A stretch of DNA of 64,000 bases from CBDAQV01 sp965199335 (GTDB taxonomy: Bacteria; Pseudomonadota; Alphaproteobacteria; CALMVH01): positions 124,001 through 188,000 of the forward strand of contig CBDAQZ010000004.1 of assembly GCA_965199335.1 (NCBI GenBank), in the 5' to 3' direction. Below are positions 45,346-53,486 of the stretch, piece by piece (positions within the stretch are counted from its first letter, which is position 1; every line of letters begins with the position of its first letter). The position numbers and the translations under genes are program-made. The notes beneath the pieces were generated by a model. The model ran no database searches. It was not told the origin of the DNA and was given only the letters and a program-made list of their open reading frames with translations.

Positions 45346-47667
45346 TCAATTCCTCAACGGCTTGCCCGTATCCAGCATGTGCTCGATGCGGTTCAGCGTG
45401 CCGTCGTTCTTTACCAGCTTCAGGAACTCGCGGTGTTCCAGCGTCGTCAGATCGTCCTCGGTCATCACCTTCGTGATGTCGGTGTCGCCGCCGCTCATCA
45501 CGGTGGCGACGGCGTCCGCCACCACCACGTCGTAGGCGGTCGCGAGGCCCGATCCGCGGAAGCCCTGCACCGCCATGTCCAGTGCCAGCTTGGCCGTCGG
45601 TCCGGGAAGGCGGATTTCGGGGGGAACCGGTGGGTGATAGTCTTTCGCCAGTTCCAGCGCCTTCGCCTTCGCGTCTGCCAGCAGGCGGTCCTTGTTCATC
45701 GTGATCGCGTCGTTGTCGCGCAGGTATAGCAGCTCCTTCGCCTCGAACGCGGATTTCGACACCTTGGCGGTGCTGATCGTTTCGAACGCCGCCGCCAGGC
45801 CGGGCATCGGGCCGCCGGGGCGTTTCTTGTTCGCGGTGTGGCGCACGACCATTTCCTTGGTGCCGCCCCAGCCGGGCAGCAGGCCGACGCCGACCTCCAC
45901 CAGCCCCATGTACAGCTCGGCATGCGCCTGGACATGGGCCGAGTGCAGCAGTATCTCGCAGCCGCCGCCCAGCGCCATGCCGGTCGGCGCGGACACCACC
46001 GGGAATGGCGCATATTTCAGCGCCTTGTAGGTCGCCTGCCCGCCACTCACCATTTCGTCGATCGCGGGGTAGAGACCGACATTGAGCGCGAACAGCGCCA
46101 AGCCCAGATTGGCACCGACGGAGAAATTCTCGCCCTCGTTATGCACCACGATCGCCTTCCAGGGTCCCTTGCCATCCCCGACGAGTTTCAGAGCGCCCTG
46201 CAGCATCTCCATGATCTGCGGGTCCATCGAATTCATCTTCGACGTGAACTCGACGCACACCACGCCGTCGCCGATATCCCACAGCGATGCCGACGCGTTC
46301 CTGGCCAGCGGCTTGGACGCGCGCTTGATGTCGGACAGAAGCAGCACGCCCGGCGCGCGTTTCAGGTCGCGGTATTCGCCGTCGATGCCAAGGTACTGCA
46401 GCCTGCCGTTTTCGGTGCGATAGAAAGGACGGCCCGCCGCCGTCTGCAACAAGGCCGGCACCGGAAGACCCTCGGCCTGCAGCTTCTGCGCGAACGCGGC
46501 GGAGCCCAGCTGGTCGATCAGTTCGAACGGGCCGTATTTCCAATTGTAGCCAAGGCGCATCGCCTCGTCGATTTCGGGTACGCTGTCCGCGATTTCGGGC
46601 ACCAGGCCGGCGGCATAGCTCAGCGTGTCGCGCAGCACGGCCCAGGCGTATTTGTTGCCCGCGCCCGTACCGCCGACCAGCGCGGGCAGCTTGCCGCGAT
46701 AGGCGTCCTTGTCCGGCTTGCGCTCGGCGCGGTATTCGCCGGTTTTCAGGTCGATGGTTTCCTTGCGCTTGTCCGCGCCATCGCGCACCAGGCGGTAGAA
46801 ACCGCCCTTGCCCTTGCGCCCGGTCAGCCCTTCGGAAATCATGTTTCCGATCAGCGGAATGTCGCGGTAGACACTGCGATAGGCGTCCTTTTCCGGCAGC
46901 GTCATCAACAGGCTCTTGGCCAAATGCGGCATCAGGTCGATGCCGACCAGGTCGACCAGGCCGAAGATGCCGCTCTTGGGAATGCCCATCGGCTTGGACG
47001 CGATGGCGTCCGCTTCCTCGACATCCAGGCCGAGGTCGATGGCGTGGTTGATGCCCGCCTGAATCCACAGCGTGCCGATGCGGTTGGCGATAAAGCCCGG
47101 CGTGTCCTTGGCGCGCACCACGCCCTTGCCCAGCCGTATGTCGGCGAAGGCGGAAATCTCGTCGACCGCCTCGCTTCGGGTGTCAACGCCCTTCACCACT
47201 TCCAGCAGCCGCATGTAGCGCGGCGGGTTGAAGAAGTGGGTGATCAGGAAATCCTTCCTGAACGCATCGGACTGCCCCTGCACCAGGTACTGCAACGGGA
47301 TGGTGGATGTGTTCGACGACACGAACGATCCCGGCTTGCGCACCGCGTCCAGCTTGGCGTACAGCGCCGACTTGATCTTGGGGTTCTCGATCACCGCCTC
47401 GATGATCCAGTCGACATCGCCCAGCTTGTCGAGATCGTCTTCCAGGTTGCCCGGGGTCACCAGCTTGGCCGCGCGCTTGTGCATGAACGGCGCGGGCTCG
47501 GTCTTCAGCAGCTTCTCGATCGCGCCCTTGGCGATGCGGCTGCGGTCGCCTTCCCCTTCCGGCACGATGTCCAGCAGCAGGACGGGCACGCCGGCATTGG
47601 CGATATGGGCGGCGATCGCCGCGCCCATTACGCCGGCGCCGAGGACGGCGACTTTCTCGATGGCCAT
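45346..47667 (-). CDS. 3-hydroxyacyl-CoA dehydrogenase/enoyl-CoA hydratase (FadB/FadN-like)
   Basis: 773 residues from the ATG at 47667. The hydroxyacyl-CoA dehydrogenase part comes first (VAVLGAGVMGAAIAAHIANA, then the ARTKD..GFIANRIG-type region KDTPGFIANRIGTLWIQAG), and the enoyl-CoA hydratase domain second (VVSAPTGMALGGGCEILLHS, EVGVGLLPGWGGTKEMV). This order is the reverse of E. coli FadB and matches FadN/FadJ-like short-chain types. It does the hydration and second oxidation steps of beta-oxidation. The start overlaps the fadA stop as TAATG. Confidence 0.94.
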   Translation of the reverse strand: MAIEKVAVLGAGVMGAAIAAHIANAGVPVLLLDIVPEGEGDRSRIAKGAIEKLLKTEPAPFMHKRAAKLVTPGNLEDDLDKLGDVDWIIEAVIENPKIKSALYAKLDAVRKPGSFVSSNTSTIPLQYLVQGQSDAFRKDFLITHFFNPPRYMRLLEVVKGVDTRSEAVDEISAFADIRLGKGVVRAKDTPGFIANRIGTLWIQAGINHAIDLGLDVEEADAIASKPMGIPKSGIFGLVDLVGIDLMPHLAKSLLMTLPEKDAYRSVYRDIPLIGNMISEGLTGRKGKGGFYRLVRDGADKRKETIDLKTGEYRAERKPDKDAYRGKLPALVGGTGAGNKYAWAVLRDTLSYAAGLVPEIADSVPEIDEAMRLGYNWKYGPFELIDQLGSAAFAQKLQAEGLPVPALLQTAAGRPFYRTENGRLQYLGIDGEYRDLKRAPGVLLLSDIKRASKPLARNASASLWDIGDGVVCVEFTSKMNSMDPQIMEMLQGALKLVGDGKGPWKAIVVHNEGENFSVGANLGLALFALNVGLYPAIDEMVSGGQATYKALKYAPFPVVSAPTGMALGGGCEILLHSAHVQAHAELYMGLVEVGVGLLPGWGGTKEMVVRHTANKKRPGGPMPGLAAAFETISTAKVSKSAFEAKELLYLRDNDAITMNKDRLLADAKAKALELAKDYHPPVPPEIRLPGPTAKLALDMAVQGFRGSGLATAYDVVVADAVATVMSGGDTDITKVMTEDDLTTLEHREFLKLVKNDGTLNRIEHMLDTGKPLRN

Positions 47668-48806
47668 TATACCGCCTCCAGGATGGTGGAGATACCCATG
47701 CCGCCGCCGATACACATTGTCGCCAGCGCCAGATTCTTCTTTTCGCGCTGCAGGATGGCCGCGGCGTGGCCGACGACACGCGCGCCGCTGGCGCCCAGCG
47801 GGTGGCCCAGCGCGATGGCCCCGCCGTCGAGGTTCAGCTTCTCAGGCGGAATGTTCAAATCGCGCACCACCGACAGCGACTGTGCGGCGAAGGCCTCGTT
47901 CAGCTCGACGATGTCGATGTCGTTCATCGTGACGCCGGCGCGCTTCATCGCCTTCTGCGTCGCCGGCACCGGGCCGATGCCCATGATGTCGGGCGCGCAG
48001 CCCGCGACCGCGATCGACTTGATCCGCGCCATGATGGTCAGGCCGTGGCTTCTGGCATACTCCTCCGACACGATCAGCGTCGCCGAGGCGCCATCGGTCA
48101 GCGGCGAGGAATTGCCCGCCGTCACCGTGCCGCCGTCCTGCTGGAAGGCCAGCTTCAATTCGCCCAGCTTCTCGATCGTGCTTTCGGGACGAATACAGCC
48201 GTCCTTGTCCACCACCCCGTCCGGCGTCGCGATCGGCACGATCTCGGCCGTGTAATGCCCGGCCATCCACGCCCTGGCCGCCTTCTGGTGCGAGGCCAGC
48301 GCGAATTCGTCCTGCTCGCGCCGCCCGATCTGGTATTTCTTCGCCAGGTTCTCGGCGGTGTCGCCCATCGAGATGAAGGCCTGGATCGCCGGGTCCATCA
48401 GCTTGGGGTTCGGCATCGGGTTGAAGCCCCCCATCGGCACGCGCGTCATCGATTCGACACCCGCCGCGATGAAGGCATCGCCCGCGCCTGCCGCGATCGC
48501 GCCCACCGCCATGTGCACCGCCTGCATCGACGAGCCGCAGAAGCGGTTGACCGTCGTGCCCGCCACGCCCAGCGGCAATTTCGCCAGCAGGCCGATCAGG
48601 CGGCCGACGTTGAAGCCCTGCTCGCCCTCGGGAAAGGCGCAGCCGACGATCAGGTCTTCAAGCGCCTGCGTGTCGACTTTGGTTTCATCGACCAGCGCGC
48701 GCACGACGGTCGCCGCCAGGTCGTCGGGCCTGACCCTGACCAGCGCGCCCTTGTTCGCGAAATGAAACGGCGAGCGCTTATAACCCGCGATGACAACGTT
48801 GCTCAT
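47667..48806 (-). CDS. fadA: Acetyl-CoA acyltransferase (3-ketoacyl-CoA thiolase)
   Basis: 379 residues of the thiolase fold. The acyl-accepting cysteine is C90 in VNRFCGSSMQAVHMA. The other catalytic parts are ALGHPLGASGARVVGH (His) and ATMCIGGGMGIS (second Cys). It cleaves 3-ketoacyl-CoA to acetyl-CoA and a shortened acyl-CoA. The start overlaps the merR stop (ATGA) and the stop overlaps fadB (TAATG), so all three genes are coupled. Confidence 0.95.
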   Translation of the reverse strand: MSNVVIAGYKRSPFHFANKGALVRVRPDDLAATVVRALVDETKVDTQALEDLIVGCAFPEGEQGFNVGRLIGLLAKLPLGVAGTTVNRFCGSSMQAVHMAVGAIAAGAGDAFIAAGVESMTRVPMGGFNPMPNPKLMDPAIQAFISMGDTAENLAKKYQIGRREQDEFALASHQKAARAWMAGHYTAEIVPIATPDGVVDKDGCIRPESTIEKLGELKLAFQQDGGTVTAGNSSPLTDGASATLIVSEEYARSHGLTIMARIKSIAVAGCAPDIMGIGPVPATQKAMKRAGVTMNDIDIVELNEAFAAQSLSVVRDLNIPPEKLNLDGGAIALGHPLGASGARVVGHAAAILQREKKNLALATMCIGGGMGISTILEAV

Positions 48807-49222
48807 GGCTTTTCCTTCTGGTGCGATAGATGGGCGATAATCTCGCCTTCGATGGTTTGCAACTCGGCGATCGTCTGCTTGACGTCTTCCAGCTGCGTCT
48901 TCAATGCCGCGATGCGGCCGCGCGCATGGTCCAGCAGATAGCGCATCTGCTCGTGCTGGCCGGCATCGACGTCGTAAAGGTTGAGGAATTCCTTGATCTC
49001 GGCGACGGAGAAACCCAGCCGCTTGCCGCGGCAGATCAGTTTCAGCCGGGCACGGTCCTGTTTCGTGAACAGCCGGTTCTGCCCGTCCCGGGAGGGGGCC
49101 AACAGGCCCTCGGCCTCGTAGAAGCGAATGGAACGCAGGGTCAGACCGAACTCCTCCGCCAACTCGCCGATGGTGAAGGTCCTGTCGTCCGCCGAAGCCG
49201 TATTGTCCGTAAGAGCCGACAT
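48803..49222 (-). CDS. MerR-family regulator of the beta-oxidation operon (LiuR-like)
   Basis: 139 residues from the ATG at 49222; an earlier in-frame ATG at 49273 falls in the promoter/operator. The winged helix-turn-helix is FTIGELAEEFGLTLRSIRFY, then YEAEGLLAPSRDGQNRLF and a dimerising coiled coil (HARGRIAALKTQLEDVKQTI). No metal-binding cysteine cluster of the classic MerR type is seen. Position at the head of fadA/fadB suggests it controls fatty acid or branched-chain degradation, as LiuR does (inference). Confidence 0.9.
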   Translation of the reverse strand: MSALTDNTASADDRTFTIGELAEEFGLTLRSIRFYEAEGLLAPSRDGQNRLFTKQDRARLKLICRGKRLGFSVAEIKEFLNLYDVDAGQHEQMRYLLDHARGRIAALKTQLEDVKQTIAELQTIEGEIIAHLSHQKEKP

Positions 49223-49241
49223 GACTGTCTGCCTTCGTTTG

Positions 49242-49256
49242 ACCTTACGTAAAGGT
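49242..49256. promoter_or_regulatory. MerR-type operator upstream of merR-fadA-fadB
   Basis: ACCTTACGTAAAGGT is a dyad (ACCTT / AAGGT around TACGT) 20 bases before the merR ATG. MerR/LiuR-type operators are spaced dyads with this TACGTAA-like core, so autoregulation is likely. No matching site was sought elsewhere. Confidence 0.5.
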
Positions 49257-49390
49257 AAGCCTGTTTGAGACAAATGGCAAGGGTTGTTTGCAGGCTGCTG
49301 TATTGGACAAACACCGGCTTCGGGAATTCGGTTGAAAGAATCCCGGATAAGTTCTACAGTTCAGTATTGGGATAAACGGAAGGCCTATCA

Positions 49391-49618
49391 ATGAACCACG
49401 AACAAACGCCGGCAGCCCATTTCTGCCCCAACACCCCAGGCGTTATCGCCGCGCACGATCCCAGCGCTTACAGGCTGGTCGGCAGCACTCATGTAAAAGT
49501 CGAGGGTGCAACGGAAGCGCCAAAAGCGACGGCGCCCTATGTTGCCGTGGATTATGCGCCCATGGCATCCGTACCGGCTGGTGATCAAACAGCATGCACA
49601 AATCATCATCTCACGTAG
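49391..49618 (+). CDS. Small hypothetical protein
   Basis: 75 residues, beginning MNHEQTPAAHFCPNTPGVIA, low complexity in Ala and Pro. An ATG with GGAAGG upstream supports this frame over the overlapping minus frame. No family, signal peptide or membrane segment is recognised. It diverges from merR across a short gap and sits at the edge of the lower-GC patch that follows. Confidence 0.45.
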   Translation: MNHEQTPAAHFCPNTPGVIAAHDPSAYRLVGSTHVKVEGATEAPKATAPYVAVDYAPMASVPAGDQTACTNHHLT

Positions 49619-49688
49619 ATAACGCTATGGCTTTTTGCCATCTGTAACTCATCGGTTTCCGGGCTGAGCACATCTAAAAGCAGGGTCT

Positions 49689-50903
49689 TTATGGCTGTAG
49701 TTCTTGAATCACCGTATTCACGTGATCACAAGCAGATCTCATTCCACCATACCAAATTGCCAGCTTCCGATTAGGGTCCTTGGATTTCTCAAACTCGTTT
49801 TCTTGCTTGAGTTTCCCAACGGCATAAGGGATCGACTCTCCAAAAGCCGTCATGCTCGAAGGATTCGGACCAAACATATTTGTTATTCTTATTGCTGATG
49901 GTGACGACTCCAAAGGGTCACCGCTACCTACGGTAAGCTTGTTGTTGCACGCAAAGTCGATGCTGACTACGGGGCGAGGACGATTCTGCTGGAATCGAGT
50001 GAATGCACTTCGTACATGCGTATCTACGAAGCTGAAACCAAGAACCAGTAAGGCATCAGCTTTTTCGACGAGATAATCCAGTCTTGAGTAGTAAGTTCGG
50101 AAGGGAACTTGTTGAAGGGCATATGGTTTGCCATACCCAGCAATGATTGTGGAATTAGGGAAAATATATCCTTCTGGTGTTTGAAAACTCATTCGCCCGA
50201 TAGATTTGGGCGGCGTCCGTTCTAGAGAAGGGTTCCATGAAATAGTTCGTGGAAAATCTAAGTCAAAATAAACAGACCCATGTAAGTGTAGAAAGCTACT
50301 GAACTCCGTGTCTAATAAGAGCCGGCGGGGTACGAACTCGCCAGCCTCATTAAAGCCGGTTTCCATATCAGAACACAAGTCGAAGAGGACATTATCGTAA
50401 TTCGTCGTTATAACCGACACATCGAATTGCAATCTCACCTCTTCAATGAATTTTTTGAGCGCGGTTACATCACGGTCTAGCTTGCATTCTTGAAAAAATC
50501 GCCGAACCAGAAAATCAATTATCCAATCGGAAATAAGTATAAGTTTATTCCTATCTGGCTTACGTGAACCGTCTTTGATTTTCATTTCCGGTAATTCGGA
50601 GAGTGTAACCAAACTGCCCAAGCCATTGGTGAATATTCCGGCCGGAAACATACCGATAAGCTGATATAGCGTGCCTAATACATTCTCGAAATTGATGCCA
50701 TCAAATGGCCTTGGATGATATGCTTCTATGTGCTTCGAAATACGATCACGCATCCAGTCATATAAATTTCCATTTTCATGCGCGAATGGAAAAGCTTCTT
50801 TGGAATAGTCTGAAATCCAATTACCAACTGTCGTTGTTGACGGCATACCGAACGGTACCGTTGCACCAGCTCCAGCTATTATAAGAAGCTTTTTTCTATC
50901 CAT
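49689..50903 (-). CDS. SIR2-like domain protein, possible stand-alone defence factor
   Basis: 404 residues from the ATG at 50903 (MDRKKLLIIAGAGATVPFGM); earlier in-frame starts at 50918 and 50945 lack a good ribosome site. SIR2 pieces: GAGAT (11-15), FDVSVITTNYDNVLFDL (the NAD-binding TNYD-type block), FSSFLHLHGSVYFDL (catalytic-type His) and KADALLVLGFSFVDTHVRSAF. It resembles the SIR2-like bacterial proteins, many of which degrade NAD+ in phage defence. It is AT-richer than its neighbours, which suggests transfer. No partner gene (nuclease, TIR, Ago) is adjacent. Confidence 0.8.
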   Translation of the reverse strand: MDRKKLLIIAGAGATVPFGMPSTTTVGNWISDYSKEAFPFAHENGNLYDWMRDRISKHIEAYHPRPFDGINFENVLGTLYQLIGMFPAGIFTNGLGSLVTLSELPEMKIKDGSRKPDRNKLILISDWIIDFLVRRFFQECKLDRDVTALKKFIEEVRLQFDVSVITTNYDNVLFDLCSDMETGFNEAGEFVPRRLLLDTEFSSFLHLHGSVYFDLDFPRTISWNPSLERTPPKSIGRMSFQTPEGYIFPNSTIIAGYGKPYALQQVPFRTYYSRLDYLVEKADALLVLGFSFVDTHVRSAFTRFQQNRPRPVVSIDFACNNKLTVGSGDPLESSPSAIRITNMFGPNPSSMTAFGESIPYAVGKLKQENEFEKSKDPNRKLAIWYGGMRSACDHVNTVIQELQP

Positions 50904-51018
50904 ACTATGCTCAAACATCGAGGCGATCACCAGAGTGCCACGCAATCAGCCGATGTTAAATAGACTTTGCGCTAAGTCTCAATCTACAAGACGTGATTAG
51001 TGCATACTTATAATGACT

Positions 51019-51441
51019 CTATTCGGACCCGAAAGCGAACCCTGCGTTCTGCAGCTGCCTGATGCTGTTGCCGACGACCGCGCGCTGCAACTCATTCAAC
51101 TGTGATTTGCCAGGATCATAAGCCACTTCAAGGGCTTGTTCCGTCTGCTTCCAGGTTGGTCCATCGACATATTGTGGACCCATGATACTCAACTGGGTCG
51201 CATCGTTGGCTATCTGATCGACCAGGGTATCATTTGGATTCGAATAACTTGCAGGATCAGGATTCTGGATGGCGGCAACAGTCTCTTGAATTTGAACCGC
51301 ATCGCGTTTTGAGTCTGCGGCCAAGGTTTTCTTTGCGTTCTTCTGACCTGCCGATTCCCATGGTGCGGCTTCATATAGGGAAGCTGCACTAATAGCTAGA
51401 ATTGTGGTCAGCAATATCTGTGAACTACGTGATTTGAACAT
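51019..51441 (-). CDS. Secreted hypothetical protein
   Basis: 140 residues. An N-terminal signal-like helix (SQILLTTILAISAASLYEAA) precedes a polar mature part (TVAAIQNPDPASYSNPNDTL, QLNELQRAVVGNSIRQLQNA). GGGAGGA lies just before the ATG. I recognise no family. It lies in the lower-GC patch between the SIR2-like gene and htpG, and may be lineage-specific. Confidence 0.6.
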   Translation of the reverse strand: MFKSRSSQILLTTILAISAASLYEAAPWESAGQKNAKKTLAADSKRDAVQIQETVAAIQNPDPASYSNPNDTLVDQIANDATQLSIMGPQYVDGPTWKQTEQALEVAYDPGKSQLNELQRAVVGNSIRQLQNAGFAFGSE

Positions 51442-51530
51442 GATTTTCCTCCCAAATTGGTTGAAAATATCACATCTTATTCTGCAATCAAATAAAAAGT
51501 TTTATAAAATGTTAATATTAAACATTTCCA

Positions 51531-53387
51531 TTACCCCACCAGCCCTTTCACCGCCAGGTCGCTGAGCCGCCGCGCAAAGGCCGGCGCGTCCAGAACCGCC
51601 TCGCCCTCGGCGATGCGGGCCTGGTCCAATAGCAGCCAGGCGAGGTCCTTGACCTCGTCCGGCGAGGCGGTAACCTTGCCTGCCAGCGCCGCGATCAGGC
51701 GGTGTTTCGGGTTGATCTCAAGCACGCGCTTCACCAACTGGTCGAACTGCTTGTGCGCCTTCAGCAGGCGTTCCAGGTGCATGTCGACATCGCCCTCGTT
51801 CGCGACCAGGCAGACCGCGCTGTCGGTCAGGCGGGTGGAGGCGCGCACGTCCTTGACCTCCGACGCCAGTGTTTCCTTCATCAGCGCGATCAGCGCCTCG
51901 ACCGCCTCGGATGGCTTGGTCTCCGGCTCGGCGACATCGTCTGCAGCCTTGATCTTGTCAAGATCGTCGCCGCCGCGCGTGACCGACTTGAATTCCTTGT
52001 CCTTGAACGTGCCGACCGTGGCGGGCCAGAATTCGTCCACCGGATCGGTCAGCAGCAATACCTCGACGCCGCGGGCGCGGAAGCCCTCCAGCTGCGGGCT
52101 CTGCAACAGCTTCTCCGGATTGTCGCCGGCGATGGTATAGATCGCATCCTGGCCTTCCTTCATGCGCGACACGTAGGAGTCGAGGCTGGTATAGCCCTCA
52201 ACCGCCGTCGAGCGGAAACGCACCAGCTTCAGCAGGTCGTCGCGGAACTCGACATCCTCGTACAGGCCTTCCTTCAGCACGGCGCCGAAGTTTTCCCAGA
52301 ACTTGGCGTAGTCCGCCTCGTCCTTGGCGCGCTTGGCCAGTTCCGACAGCACGCGCTTGGTCACGCCCTGGCGGATCTTGGCGATCACCGGGCTGACCTG
52401 CAGCATCTCGCGGCTGAGGTTGAGCGGCAAATCCTCGCTGTCAACGACGCCGCGGGTGAAGCGCAGCCAGGGCGGTATCAGCCCCTGCGCCGCCTCGGAG
52501 ATGAAGACGCGGCGGACATACAGCTTGACCTCGTGCGCGCGCTGCGGGTCGAACAGGTTGAACGGCTTGCTGTCGGGTATGAACAGCAGCGCGGAGTAAT
52601 CGATCACGCCCTCCGCCCGCCAGTGCATCGTCGCCCACGGCGCGTCGAACGCCTTGGAGGTGTGGTGATAGAATTCCTTGTACTGCTCCTCGGTGATCTC
52701 CGACTTGGCGCGCATCCACAGCGCCGACGCCGCGTTCAGCTTGTCGGGGTCGCCGGCCAGCTCGATCGGGATCGCGACGTGGTCGGAGTATTTGCGCACG
52801 ATCTGCTTCAGGCGCGGGGTTTCCAGGTACTCGTCCTCCCCCTCGCGCAAATGCAGGATGATCTCGACGCCGCGGCTTTCCTTTTCGGCCGGGCTGACAG
52901 TGAATTCGCCTCGCCCGTCCGACTCCCAGCGCCAGGCCTCGGCCTCGCCTGCCTTGCGGCTGAGCACCGTGACCTTGTCGGCCACCATGTAGGCGGAATA
53001 GAAGCCGACGCCGAACTGGCCGATCAGCGCGCTATCCTTCTTGTCCTGCAACGCCTGGCTGAACGCCGCGGTGCCGGAACGCGCGATTGTGCCCAGGTTC
53101 TCGATCAGCTCGGCGCGGTCCATGCCGACGCCGTTGTCGCTGATGGTCAGCGTGCGCGCGTCCTTGTCGGCCGTGATGACGATCTTGAAATCCGTGCCGC
53201 CGGCATCGGCCAGTTCCGGCTTGGTCAGCGACAGGTAGCGCAGCTTGTCGCAGGCGTCGGAGGCGTTGGAAATCAACTCGCGCAGGAAGATTTCCTTCTC
53301 GCTGTACAGCGAATGCGCGACGATATCGAGCAGCCGGCTGACTTCGGCCTGGAAGGAAAGCTTTTCTGTCGTTGCCGTTTCGGTCAT
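51531..53387 (-). CDS. htpG: Chaperone HtpG (Hsp90)
   Basis: 618 residues from the ATG at 53387 (MTETATTEKLSFQAEVSRLL); a longer frame would run back through the divergent polymerase gene. Hsp90 blocks: SEKEIFLRELISNASDACDK, NLGTIARSGT, IGQFGVGFYSAYMVADKVTV and DSEDLPLNLSREMLQ. ATP-dependent cytosolic chaperone. GGAG (revealed on the minus strand) lies about nine bases before the ATG. Confidence 0.97.
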   Translation of the reverse strand: MTETATTEKLSFQAEVSRLLDIVAHSLYSEKEIFLRELISNASDACDKLRYLSLTKPELADAGGTDFKIVITADKDARTLTISDNGVGMDRAELIENLGTIARSGTAAFSQALQDKKDSALIGQFGVGFYSAYMVADKVTVLSRKAGEAEAWRWESDGRGEFTVSPAEKESRGVEIILHLREGEDEYLETPRLKQIVRKYSDHVAIPIELAGDPDKLNAASALWMRAKSEITEEQYKEFYHHTSKAFDAPWATMHWRAEGVIDYSALLFIPDSKPFNLFDPQRAHEVKLYVRRVFISEAAQGLIPPWLRFTRGVVDSEDLPLNLSREMLQVSPVIAKIRQGVTKRVLSELAKRAKDEADYAKFWENFGAVLKEGLYEDVEFRDDLLKLVRFRSTAVEGYTSLDSYVSRMKEGQDAIYTIAGDNPEKLLQSPQLEGFRARGVEVLLLTDPVDEFWPATVGTFKDKEFKSVTRGGDDLDKIKAADDVAEPETKPSEAVEALIALMKETLASEVKDVRASTRLTDSAVCLVANEGDVDMHLERLLKAHKQFDQLVKRVLEINPKHRLIAALAGKVTASPDEVKDLAWLLLDQARIAEGEAVLDAPAFARRLSDLAVKGLVG

Positions 53388-53471
53388 TTCGCAAATCTCC
53401 AGCGCGTAAAATCCTATTGCGCATAGATGATGGCACATAACCGATTGCGCAAGAGGGCAGGATGATATATA

Positions 53472-53486
53472 GAACATAACATGAAC
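53472..53486 (+). promoter_or_regulatory. Alphaproteobacterial LexA box overlapping the dinB start
   Basis: GAACATAACATGAAC is a perfect GAAC-N7-GAAC site, the complement of the direct repeat GTTC-N7-GTTC bound by LexA in alphaproteobacteria. It covers the ATG at 53481, so LexA would block initiation or early elongation of the gene. Its location at a Y-family polymerase gene is strong support. Confidence 0.8.

Noticed and set aside
45838..48255. An 805-residue plus-strand open frame across fadA/fadB
   Set aside because: It is antisense to two clear beta-oxidation enzymes and is rich in His, Arg and Gln in the way of GC-driven shadow frames.
49388..49609. Minus-strand 73-residue frame opposite the small gene at 49391
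   Set aside because: The plus frame has a ribosome site and fits the divergent arrangement; the minus frame does not.
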